Part shown: positions 18,345 to 25,885 of the stretch, one piece after another | Layout of the letters: every line of letters starts with the position of its first letter | Position numbering within the stretch: the stretch's first letter is position 1 | Assembly: GCF_001693335.1 (NCBI RefSeq) | Contig: NZ_CP016503.1 | Coordinates: 1,426,001-1,490,000, forward strand | DNA: 64,000 bases | Direction: 5' to 3' | Origin: Helicobacter enhydrae | Lineage (GTDB): Bacteria; Campylobacterota; Campylobacteria; Campylobacterales; Helicobacteraceae | The notes under the pieces: generated by a model | Database searches by the model: none | What the model was told of the DNA's origin: nothing | Seen by the model: only the letters and a program-made list of their open reading frames with translations | Position numbers and translations under genes: made by a program

Positions 18345-18806
18345 ATGAATCATAAAGAAATAGAAAAACTAATCGAGACTTTTGCCAATCAGCAAATCTC
18401 CAAACTCAGTATCAAAAAAGAGGACTTTGAGATTCTTTTGGAAAAACATATTCAATGTCCCACCACTATCACCACTTCCGCGATTGCTCCGATGCCAATA
18501 CAGCAAAGCCAAGCAGAGAGTGTTGCACCAGCTCCACAGCCTCAAGCTGCGCCACAAGCGACAGATGGCACCTTTATCATCTCTCCGATGGTTGGAACTT
18601 TTTATCGTGCGCCATCTCCTGATTCTCCTCCGTATGTCAATGTCGGAGACAAAATCAAAAAAGGACAGATTATCGGGATTGTGGAAGCGATGAAGATTAT
18701 GAATGAAATTGAAGCGGAGTTTGATTGCCAAATTGTCGAAATCATTGCAAGTGATGCGCAGCCTGTAGAGTTTAATTCCAAGCTTATCAAAGTCGAAAAA
18801 ATCTAA
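18345..18806 (+). CDS. accB: Biotin carboxyl carrier protein of acetyl-CoA carboxylase
   Basis: 153 residues from ATG at 18345, preceded by GAGAGGA. A Pro/Ala-rich linker (about 50-85) leads to the biotinyl domain with VEAMKIMNEIEAEF, whose Lys is biotinylated. It carries CO2 between AccC and AccAD in malonyl-CoA synthesis. It is followed by accC 12 bp downstream. Confidence 0.97.
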   Translation: MNHKEIEKLIETFANQQISKLSIKKEDFEILLEKHIQCPTTITTSAIAPMPIQQSQAESVAPAPQPQAAPQATDGTFIISPMVGTFYRAPSPDSPPYVNVGDKIKKGQIIGIVEAMKIMNEIEAEFDCQIVEIIASDAQPVEFNSKLIKVEKI

Positions 18807-18818
18807 AGGCTCATAACG

Positions 18819-20168
18819 ATGAATAAACTACAAAGAATCCTTGTCGCTAATCGTGGAGAAATCGCATTAAGAGCCATCCGCACAATCCAAGAAATGGGTA
18901 AAGAAGCAATCGCTGTGTATTCTACTGCAGACAAAGACGCCCATTATCTCAATGTCGCTGATGCCAAGATTTGTATCGGAAGCGAAAAATCTAGCGATAG
19001 CTATCTCAATATTCCTGCGATTATCAGTGCAGCAGAGCTTTTTGGAGCTGATGCGATTTTCCCGGGATATGGATTTTTGAGCGAGAATCAAAGTTTTGTG
19101 GAAATCTGCAAACACCATCATTTGGAGTTCATAGGACCAAGCTCAGAGGTTATGAATCTCATGAGTGACAAATCCAAAGCCAAAGATGTGATGCAAGAGG
19201 CTGGTGTCCCGGTGATTATGGGCAGCAAAGGCTCGCTCAAAGATTATCAAGAAGCACAAAGGGTGGCTCAAGAGATCGGCTATCCTGTCATTATCAAAGC
19301 TGCAGCAGGTGGTGGCGGACGCGGAATGCGTGTGGTGGAGTCGGAGGAAAACCTCAAAAACTCTTATCTTGCAGCAGAAAGCGAGGCACTTAGTGCTTTT
19401 GGTGATGGCACAATCTATATGGAAAAATTTATCAAAAGCCCCAAGCATATCGAGGTGCAGATTTTGGCAGACAAACACGGCAATGTCGTGCATATCGGAG
19501 AGAGGGATTGTTCAGCCCAAAGACGCCAACAAAAGCTTATCGAAGAAGCCCCTGCTGTTGTTTTGAGTGAAGAAGTGCGTCAGAAACTATTGGAAACGGC
19601 TGTGCGTGCAGCGAAATATATCGGCTATGTCGGTGCGGGGACTTTTGAGTTTTTGCTTGATGCCAACAACAAAGATTTTTATTTTATGGAAATGAATACG
19701 CGTTTGCAAGTTGAGCATACCGTGAGCGAAATGATTAGCGGACTTGATTTGATAGAGTGGATGATCAGAATCGCAGAAGGAGAGAGACTGCCCTCACAAG
19801 AGAGTATCTCTTTCAAAGGGCATTCAATCGAATGCAGGATTACAGCAGAAGACCCCAAGACCTTTTTTCCTTGTCCCGGCAAAATCACTCAATGGGTAGC
19901 ACCGGGCGGTTCTTATGTGAGACTAGACACTCAGGCTTATTGTAATTATGTTGTGCCAATGCATTATGATTCTATGATTGGCAAACTCATTGTATGGGCA
20001 GAAGATCGTCAAAAAGCCATCGTTAGAATGCGTAGAGCACTCAAAGAGTTTTATATCGATGGTATCAAAACCACCATCCCATTCCATATTGAAATGATGG
20101 AAAATCAGGACTTCAAACACTCCAAAATCCATACAAAATATCTAGAGCAACGCAATGAAAGTAAATAA
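18819..20168 (+). CDS. accC: Acetyl-CoA carboxylase, biotin carboxylase subunit
   Basis: 449 residues, usual length. VANRGEIALRAIRT at the N-terminus, the ATP-grasp glycine loop KAAAGGGGRGMRVV, RDCSAQRRQQKLIEEAP, and FMEMNTRLQVEHTVSE with the catalytic acidic and arginine residues are all present. It carboxylates biotin on AccB using ATP and bicarbonate. Its end overlaps the next gene by 14 bp. Confidence 0.98.
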   Translation: MNKLQRILVANRGEIALRAIRTIQEMGKEAIAVYSTADKDAHYLNVADAKICIGSEKSSDSYLNIPAIISAAELFGADAIFPGYGFLSENQSFVEICKHHHLEFIGPSSEVMNLMSDKSKAKDVMQEAGVPVIMGSKGSLKDYQEAQRVAQEIGYPVIIKAAAGGGGRGMRVVESEENLKNSYLAAESEALSAFGDGTIYMEKFIKSPKHIEVQILADKHGNVVHIGERDCSAQRRQQKLIEEAPAVVLSEEVRQKLLETAVRAAKYIGYVGAGTFEFLLDANNKDFYFMEMNTRLQVEHTVSEMISGLDLIEWMIRIAEGERLPSQESISFKGHSIECRITAEDPKTFFPCPGKITQWVAPGGSYVRLDTQAYCNYVVPMHYDSMIGKLIVWAEDRQKAIVRMRRALKEFYIDGIKTTIPFHIEMMENQDFKHSKIHTKYLEQRNESK

Positions 20169-20655
20169 TTCTCGATACCCCAACATCGCCAAGCACACGC
20201 AAGAAATCAAGCAGGAAAAGCTCCAGAAAATAACCCAAGAAACACAGGAGATATCAGAAAATCCACTTGAAACCATCAAAGCGATCAACCAAAAAGTCGG
20301 GCAGCTCCAAATCCTCAATCGCTCCCTTATTACACTTCAAACCCAACTCAAGAATCCAAAGCAATTGCAAGAAATCCAAACCCTTCAAGATGAGATCAAA
20401 AAAAATTTGCACGATCTTGGTTTGGATGATTCTCAAGAATTGGCAGAAAAGCTAACAAAACAAGATGCAAAAAACACCCAAAACATCATTCATTCTCTGC
20501 AAAAACGCATCGCACAGCAAATCCAAACCCATCATCACCAAATCCAAAATCTACTCCCCCAAACCACAGAGTTTCAAAAAGAAAAACTCCAAAACCCATT
20601 GTTCAAAGTCGCACACAACGCAAGTAAAATCAAACTTTTAGATCAGGCGATATGA
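20155..20655 (+). CDS. Coiled-coil hypothetical protein between accC and pseC
   Basis: 166 residues, almost wholly Gln/Lys-rich coiled coil (about 15-150), with no signal peptide or membrane segment. It overlaps accC at its start and pseC at its end, so it is translated as part of the acc-pse operon. A similarly placed uncharacterised gene occurs in H. pylori beside pseC. Function unknown. Confidence 0.75.
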   Translation: MKVNNSRYPNIAKHTQEIKQEKLQKITQETQEISENPLETIKAINQKVGQLQILNRSLITLQTQLKNPKQLQEIQTLQDEIKKNLHDLGLDDSQELAEKLTKQDAKNTQNIIHSLQKRIAQQIQTHHHQIQNLLPQTTEFQKEKLQNPLFKVAHNASKIKLLDQAI

Positions 20656-21752
20656 TCCCATACAGCACTCAATGTATCGATGAAGATGACATCTCTGCTG
20701 TTGTTTCCACTCTGCAATCTTCAAACCTCACGCAAGGCGTTCAAACAGAACTTTTTGAGCAAGAGCTTGCCCAGTATCTTGGAGTGCCTTATGTGTTGAG
20801 CTTCAACTCTGCGACCTCTGCACTTTTTTGTGCGTATAGGGCGTTGGGTTTGGCACATTGTGAAGTCATCACATCGCCGATTAGTTTTGTTGCCACTTCC
20901 AATATGCTGTTGGAGAATCACGCACAACCTGTTTTTTGTGACATTATGAGTAATGGCAACATCAACCCACACAAAATCCCCGAGTTGATCACACCCAAAA
21001 CCAAGGCGATTGTTAGCATAGATTATGCGGGGGCAAGTGTCGATGTGGAGGCAATCGCACAAATCGCCAAAGAGTATCAACTCGCTTTTGTCTCCGATAG
21101 TTCTCATAGCTTTGGAGGAGAGTATCAAGGCACAAAAATTGGAGCATTTGCAGATCTGACAATCTTTAGTTTCCACGCCCTCAAACCTATCACAACAGGC
21201 GAGGGTGGGGCGATCGCCACAAAAGACGCCAAACTCTATGAGCGTATCAAACGCATCCGTTCGCACGGCGTCATCAAAAAATCGCTATGGAATACTCAAG
21301 TGCAAGAGAGTGGATTCAATTTCCGACTTACAGATATTGCTGCCTCACTTGGACGCTCACAACTCAAAAAGATTGATACTTTTATCCAGCAACGCCAAAA
21401 GATCGCAAGCTTTTATGATGAAGTGTTCAAAGATAATCCATATTTTCATACTCTCCAGATCCCCTCTCATATCAAAAGCTCTATCCATTTGTATCCTATT
21501 TTTCTCAAACAGCAATATTGGTGTGCCAAAGAAGCTATTTTTGCTCGTTTGCAAGAAAGGGGGCTTGGAGTCCAGGTGCATTATAAGCCCATTCATCTTT
21601 ATGATTTGTATGCCAAAACTCCTCACAGATCGCTTTATCAAGCTGAACGCTTTTATAATGCCCAAATCTCTATCCCTTGCCATCAAAAAATGGACATCCC
21701 ACTAGCACAAGAGGTTGCTGAGATTCTGCTCGATACTCTTGAGGGCTTTTGA
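20652..21752 (+). CDS. pseC: UDP-4-amino-4,6-dideoxy-N-acetyl-beta-L-altrosamine transaminase
   Basis: 366 residues, DegT/DnrJ/EryC1 PLP aminotransferase fold. DSSHSFGGEYQGTKIG and the Schiff-base lysine region FHALKPITTGEGG are seen, with SATSALFCAYRALGL at the cofactor phosphate site. It is the second dedicated enzyme of CMP-pseudaminic acid synthesis, needed for flagellin glycosylation and motility. The start overlaps the upstream stop by ATGA. Confidence 0.92.
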   Translation: MIPYSTQCIDEDDISAVVSTLQSSNLTQGVQTELFEQELAQYLGVPYVLSFNSATSALFCAYRALGLAHCEVITSPISFVATSNMLLENHAQPVFCDIMSNGNINPHKIPELITPKTKAIVSIDYAGASVDVEAIAQIAKEYQLAFVSDSSHSFGGEYQGTKIGAFADLTIFSFHALKPITTGEGGAIATKDAKLYERIKRIRSHGVIKKSLWNTQVQESGFNFRLTDIAASLGRSQLKKIDTFIQQRQKIASFYDEVFKDNPYFHTLQIPSHIKSSIHLYPIFLKQQYWCAKEAIFARLQERGLGVQVHYKPIHLYDLYAKTPHRSLYQAERFYNAQISIPCHQKMDIPLAQEVAEILLDTLEGF

Positions 21753-21779
21753 GCGATTGTGTCTAAAGATCTTGAAACG

Positions 21780-21817
21780 CATCCCTTGCCTTCTGTGATG
21801 TACGATAGCAAGGGATG
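21780..21817. repeat. 10-bp perfect inverted repeat between pseC and the split restriction gene
   Basis: CATCCCTTGC (21780-21789) pairs with GCAAGGGATG (21808-21817) across an 18-base loop, 28 bp after pseC. No T-run follows. It marks the change from core chromosome to the restriction-modification region; it may terminate pseC transcription. Confidence 0.5.
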
Positions 21818-21905
21818 TGGCTACGGGGAGGGATATAAGAAGTTTGTAAGTTTTTGTGAGTTAAACTTACTTAAACTGATAGATATGAGTAAGTGGGAAT
21901 GAAAA

Positions 21906-22239
21906 ATGAAAAACACATTAGACTTTGATAAATTTTTAGAAACCTTGAAAACTACCAATAGGAATTTGGGCTTTTATGTTGATTGAAAAAAAATGTTTGA
22001 ATAATCGTGATGATATTACCATAGCACTCAATCATCTAAACTTTTTGCTTGGTAAAAATAAAGATGTGATGCAAAGTTGTATAGGAAAACTTTTTAGTGA
22101 ATTTCCCAAAGCTTTTGGTGTTTTAGAGATATTGATTGCAGTGCGTGACAGCAAAGAGGAAGTATTAGATATAAATGATAATCCTTGCAAATTAAAAGAT
22201 TATGTCAAACTCCACTTGAAATCAAAGTGATTTTACAAA
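21906..22239 (+). pseudogene. 5' fragment of a DpnII-type restriction endonuclease, frameshifted and cut by the prophage
   Basis: From ATG at 21906 the frame reads KNTLDFDKFLETLKTTNRNLGFYVD and hits TGA at 21984. It continues in another frame (KKCLNNRDDITIALNHLNFLLG … VLEILIAVRDSKEEV) after an A8 run. Joined, this matches the N-terminal half of DpnII/MboI-family endonucleases that cut GATC. The remainder lies at 47779-48329, beyond the prophage. The downstream frame also meets a TGA at 22228, within an end-like repeat. Both the indel and the insertion inactivate it. Confidence 0.8.
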
Positions 22240-22259
22240 TGAAATCAAAGTGGGGGGTT
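22240..22259 (+). repeat. Prophage terminal inverted repeat, tail-gene end
   Basis: TGAAATCAAAGTGGGGGGTT is identical to the complement of 47759-47778. A second, inverted copy of the 13-bp core follows inside at 22262-22274 (GACTTTGATTTCA) and another direct copy lies just outside at 22217-22229. Such arrays resemble multiple MuA-binding end sites. Confidence 0.9.
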
Positions 22260-22352
22260 TTGACTTTGATTTCAAATGCAAAATTTCATGCAATTTTATT
22301 GGTGGTGCCACGCTCCCCCACCATACCCCCACCATACCCCATTAAACCCCCA

Positions 22353-22853
22353 TTAACCCCCCTTTTTAAACTCCTCAAACTCACTCAAAACCCTATCTTT
22401 ATGCCTCACCCAATCGCTCATCACTTGCTTGACTTGCTCCTTTGTATGGAAAACATACTGCTTTTCCTCTCCATCACACCTCACTCTAAGCCTCCCACCC
22501 TTGCCAAGTGAAAACGCTTGGAGCAAATTTGCCTGCCAAACCAAATCACTATCATAGATTCCCCTCTTGCCCAACGCACTAGATTCAAAGCTTGCTAACG
22601 CCTCTCTGACTTCCTGCTCTTTCCTCTCGATCGTTGTAGTATCCACTTCAGCCTTTTTGGCTTCCTCACGCTCCATTCTCTCCCTTATCTCGCTAGGCAA
22701 ATCCCCCTCTTGGATCTCCACAAAAGGAGCATTCAGCTCCTCATCGCTCTGACTGATATAAAAAGAGCTCACTCCATCAGCCCCCACACACTCCAAAGGC
22801 TCATTATGCCTTGCCCTTACAATCTCTGCATTATTGATTTTGTAGTATTTCAT
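22353..22853 (-). CDS. Tail fibre assembly-like protein (DUF4376-type)
   Basis: 166 residues. The C-terminal half (SDLVWQANLLQAFSLGKG … VFHTKEQVKQVMSDWVRHKDRVLSEFEEFK) resembles DUF4376 domains often found at the end of phage tail operons, where chaperone or fibre-cap roles are suspected. It is the last gene of the tail module, 14 bp after the RCC1-like gene and about 100 bp from the phage end. Function inferred from position. Confidence 0.6.
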   Translation of the reverse strand: MKYYKINNAEIVRARHNEPLECVGADGVSSFYISQSDEELNAPFVEIQEGDLPSEIRERMEREEAKKAEVDTTTIERKEQEVREALASFESSALGKRGIYDSDLVWQANLLQAFSLGKGGRLRVRCDGEEKQYVFHTKEQVKQVMSDWVRHKDRVLSEFEEFKKGG

Positions 22854-22867
22854 TCCTTCTCCTTTAT

Positions 22868-24427
22868 CTATGCTCTAGCCACCGGGCTCAAAATCGGCGA
22901 CACTCTTGAAAGACGCTGATGGATATTGTTCCCACAAGCATACAGCACCCCATCGACAATCACACAAAGTCCCCCCGTATTATCCGCAGCAAAACAAGCC
23001 CACGCTTCAAACTGCTTGAGCCCCTTTCTAGGCAAGCACACTTTTGTCATTGTCATCTCCTCTCCTCCTTTTTTCCCAATCCCAAGCTCTCCATATCCGT
23101 TATACCCCCACGCCCAGATCTCTTGCTTCTCCTTATGGATGATAAAAACACAATCAATGCTGTCTTGATAATTATCCGATCCAAAATTACTATCCAGCTC
23201 CCAGCCCACCCCACTAAGCGTCTTGATCTTTTTGAGCTTTGTCGCTCTATCACAGCTCCCATCTCCAAACCCATACTCCCCATATCCAGAGACATACACA
23301 TCAGTATCTCCATTGTTGGGGATAAGGATCACAGTCAAAAGAGGGTGGTTCAAAAATCGAGTCCCCCTAGGCGTATTGAGAGGCAGCCCATTCCCATCTG
23401 TGACGCGGACCAAAGCATTGCTATCTGAAGTGTTGTTGGCACTAAACTGATAGTGAGAGTTCCTTCCTGCTGCCCAAAGCACCCCATCAAACATCATAAA
23501 AGCCGAGACATACCAATCATTCTGATATTCTGCAAAACATTGGATAAAAGCCTCCCTCACTCCAGCCTTGATCTGCACAGGAGTGTGTTTTTGCCCACTA
23601 CTATTGCACCCTAGTTGCCCCACACCATTCCACCCCATCGCATACACCACCCCACTTTTGATGATCCAGCAATCAAAAGGAGAGACAAAAATATCATCCA
23701 CTCCCTCATGAGCCTGCACCCAAGCATTCACTTGCGAAGTATTACCGATCCCAAAATACCCCTCAGGCTGATTCCCACACACAAACACCTTTTTGTTTTC
23801 AAGCAGAGCAAAACACCCAGTTCTGATATCAGTCCCATGCCCAGAGACCAAAAGCTTCTTGACCCTTGATTCAAAAGTATGGACATAAGGCACAAGCGAA
23901 TCGCTAGTGCTCCCTTTCCCAAGCTGCCCATAGACACCATAACCCATACAAAACAAACAACAATCCAAGCTTCCTTCCACCCCACCCACATTGCTTTGCC
24001 CAGCTTTAGGGATAGCATACAGATTGTGATAGCCCACCACCAGCCTTTCAAACTCCACATCGTTAGGAAGTGGGACTCTTAGGCTCTTACCTCCATCAGC
24101 ATTCACTCCAAGCATATTATCATCACAATACCCAATCAAGATAAAATCCCCATATCTTGTGATCCTCCCATCTTTTTTCCACACCTCTTGATAGACATAC
24201 GCCCCTGCAATCGCCCTTTGTTTGCCGATGGTTTCCATCGTGATAGTTTTCTCCCCCAAAGGATCATTGACCCTATCCACAACCCCCTGCAACTCCCTCT
24301 TTTTCTCCTCCACAAAGCTCCCCAAAACTTCTGTATAAACACTCGGATCGATTTTTTCTTTTGCGACCTCTCTCAAAACCTCATTGATTGCACTTAGCGT
24401 TTGTGCGACTTCTGTCTCGACACTCAT
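22868..24427 (-). CDS. RCC1-like seven-bladed propeller tail protein
   Basis: 519 residues. After a helical N-terminus (1-70), about seven RCC1-type repeats are visible: CMGYGVYGQLGKG, VCGNQPEGYFGIGN, AMGWNGVGQLGCN, AAGRNSHYQFSANN, VSGYGEYGFGDG, AWGYNGYGELGIGK and ACGNNIHQRLS. Seven blades would close a beta propeller. It directly abuts the 193-aa tail gene (TGA-ATG) and precedes the DUF4376-like gene, the position of receptor-binding fibres. Role as tail tip or receptor-binding protein is inferred. Confidence 0.75.
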   Translation of the reverse strand: MSVETEVAQTLSAINEVLREVAKEKIDPSVYTEVLGSFVEEKKRELQGVVDRVNDPLGEKTITMETIGKQRAIAGAYVYQEVWKKDGRITRYGDFILIGYCDDNMLGVNADGGKSLRVPLPNDVEFERLVVGYHNLYAIPKAGQSNVGGVEGSLDCCLFCMGYGVYGQLGKGSTSDSLVPYVHTFESRVKKLLVSGHGTDIRTGCFALLENKKVFVCGNQPEGYFGIGNTSQVNAWVQAHEGVDDIFVSPFDCWIIKSGVVYAMGWNGVGQLGCNSSGQKHTPVQIKAGVREAFIQCFAEYQNDWYVSAFMMFDGVLWAAGRNSHYQFSANNTSDSNALVRVTDGNGLPLNTPRGTRFLNHPLLTVILIPNNGDTDVYVSGYGEYGFGDGSCDRATKLKKIKTLSGVGWELDSNFGSDNYQDSIDCVFIIHKEKQEIWAWGYNGYGELGIGKKGGEEMTMTKVCLPRKGLKQFEAWACFAADNTGGLCVIVDGVLYACGNNIHQRLSRVSPILSPVARA

Positions 24428-25009
24428 TCACTCTCCCTTTCCTGTATAGATTTTCTCACCCTCTTTTCCATTTACGACAAACTCCCCACTACGCACCCCC
24501 AAAGCCCTTGCAAGCAGTGGATACTCCACCACACTTAGCTGTGCAGGAAGCCTCACATATCCACCCCCCACCTCACTGCCTCGAAACTCCCTAACTTCTC
24601 CTACTCTCTCATAATTCCTCCTATTTTTCATCACGATTTCTCTCACGCTCAAAGCAAGCAGATAAGTCCGCATTGCACTCTCTTTGAGCATTCCACTGCG
24701 CGCAGTGACAATGCTTGCGATCTCTCTTTTGGCATCTTCTTTGATTTGTTCAATCTTTTCTGCCACCTTTTGAGCCTTCAGCTCGCACTTTTGTGCGATT
24801 TTCTCTCCCTCACTCTCAAGCTTTGGGAGAAACTCATTCACCTGCTCTCCCACAGTATTCATCTCTTCTACAAGCGTTGGCAAACTCTCCAAAAACGCAT
24901 CAGCCCTCTCATCAAAACAATCAGGCTCTTTGCTTGTGGGGGGTTTGGGCAGTTGAGTGATCACACAAGAGATCACTTTTGCATTCATTCCACTATCGAT
25001 GTCTTCCAT
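24428..25009 (-). CDS. Phage tail protein with central coiled coil
   Basis: 193 residues. A long charged coiled coil (about 45-105; EKIAQKCELKAQKVAEKIEQIKEDAKREIAS) is followed by a C-terminal part ending YVRLPAQLSVVEYPLLARALGVRSGEF, which looks like a small fibre-head or adaptor motif. It sits between the putative distal tail protein and the RCC1-like protein. A connector role at the tail tip is inferred from position; no family is recognised. Confidence 0.55.
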   Translation of the reverse strand: MEDIDSGMNAKVISCVITQLPKPPTSKEPDCFDERADAFLESLPTLVEEMNTVGEQVNEFLPKLESEGEKIAQKCELKAQKVAEKIEQIKEDAKREIASIVTARSGMLKESAMRTYLLALSVREIVMKNRRNYERVGEVREFRGSEVGGGYVRLPAQLSVVEYPLLARALGVRSGEFVVNGKEGEKIYTGKGE

Positions 25010-25021
25010 TATTCCTCCTTT

Positions 25022-25885
25022 CTAGATGAGTCCCTCAATCTCAAGATTGACGATGCTTTTGCTTTTGAGCTCTAGTGGCACTTCCCAGCTTTTGAGCACC
25101 GCAAAATTGATGAGACTTTCATAAGTATTTGCGATGATAAACACCGCAGGTTCCCCCCTAATCCCTATAAGCTTATTGACCAAATGATCAAGCCTTTCAT
25201 TCTCGATAAGCACACTAAACTCATTGAGCTTTTTATAATGCCCCTTCGTGATACTTGTATAGCCATCTTCATCAGTCTCGATTTTGCTAAAATCGCTCGC
25301 ACTGATACTCCCAGCATACAAACTCGTCCCAAACTCCACTTCATTCCCACAAAAAATACTTCCAATCTCAGCAATCGATCCTGCATTCTCCAAAGTGAGA
25401 GTGAATGCCACAGATTTTGTCAGCGTGCTTCTTGGGTAGTAGAGATGTTTGGTGAAAATAAACTCCCCAAAAAAATACTCCTTCCAAGATTTTGTATTGC
25501 GGTAGATGAGCTTGAAATCCTTTTGCTCGATGAGCTCTTGAGAGCGACTATTATAGACTTCCACCCTCGCACTCTTTGCACGGATATTCCCAAGATAGAG
25601 CCCCCCTCCACCACTAAAGCTGATTTTTAGACTCTCCTCCCTCTTACTTGTGGTATTGAGGAAAAAATCAAAGCACGCCCTTGTATTATCACTCCCCAAA
25701 CACTTCCAAGAGAGGCTATCTTTCAGAGCCACACCACTCACATCATTAAGTGCCTCATAGAGCAGATGATCCTCCCCCACCACGACATCTCCTTTTTTGT
25801 AACCACTCTCTTGTGTCCACAAAGGAGCACTCTCCTCTAGATTGCTATTGATGATGATGGTTTCATTCTTCACTAGCACTTTCAC
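25022..25885 (-). CDS. Putative distal tail protein
   Basis: 287 residues, beta-rich. KKGDVVVGEDHLLYEALNDVSG resembles a small carbohydrate-binding fold; the C-terminus (LINFAVLKSWEVPLELKSKSIVNLEIEGLI) looks like a tail hub beta domain. It overlaps the end of the tape-measure gene by 4 bp, the usual place of a distal tail or baseplate hub protein in siphophages. Family not certain. Confidence 0.5.
   Translation of the reverse strand: MKVLVKNETIIINSNLEESAPLWTQESGYKKGDVVVGEDHLLYEALNDVSGVALKDSLSWKCLGSDNTRACFDFFLNTTSKREESLKISFSGGGGLYLGNIRAKSARVEVYNSRSQELIEQKDFKLIYRNTKSWKEYFFGEFIFTKHLYYPRSTLTKSVAFTLTLENAGSIAEIGSIFCGNEVEFGTSLYAGSISASDFSKIETDEDGYTSITKGHYKKLNEFSVLIENERLDHLVNKLIGIRGEPAVFIIANTYESLINFAVLKSWEVPLELKSKSIVNLEIEGLI

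Noticed and set aside
22311-22364. CCACCATACCCC-type repeats near the phage end as a CRISPR or iteron array
   Set aside because: Units are too short and irregular, with no spacers; low-complexity C-rich sequence between the last gene and the phage end.
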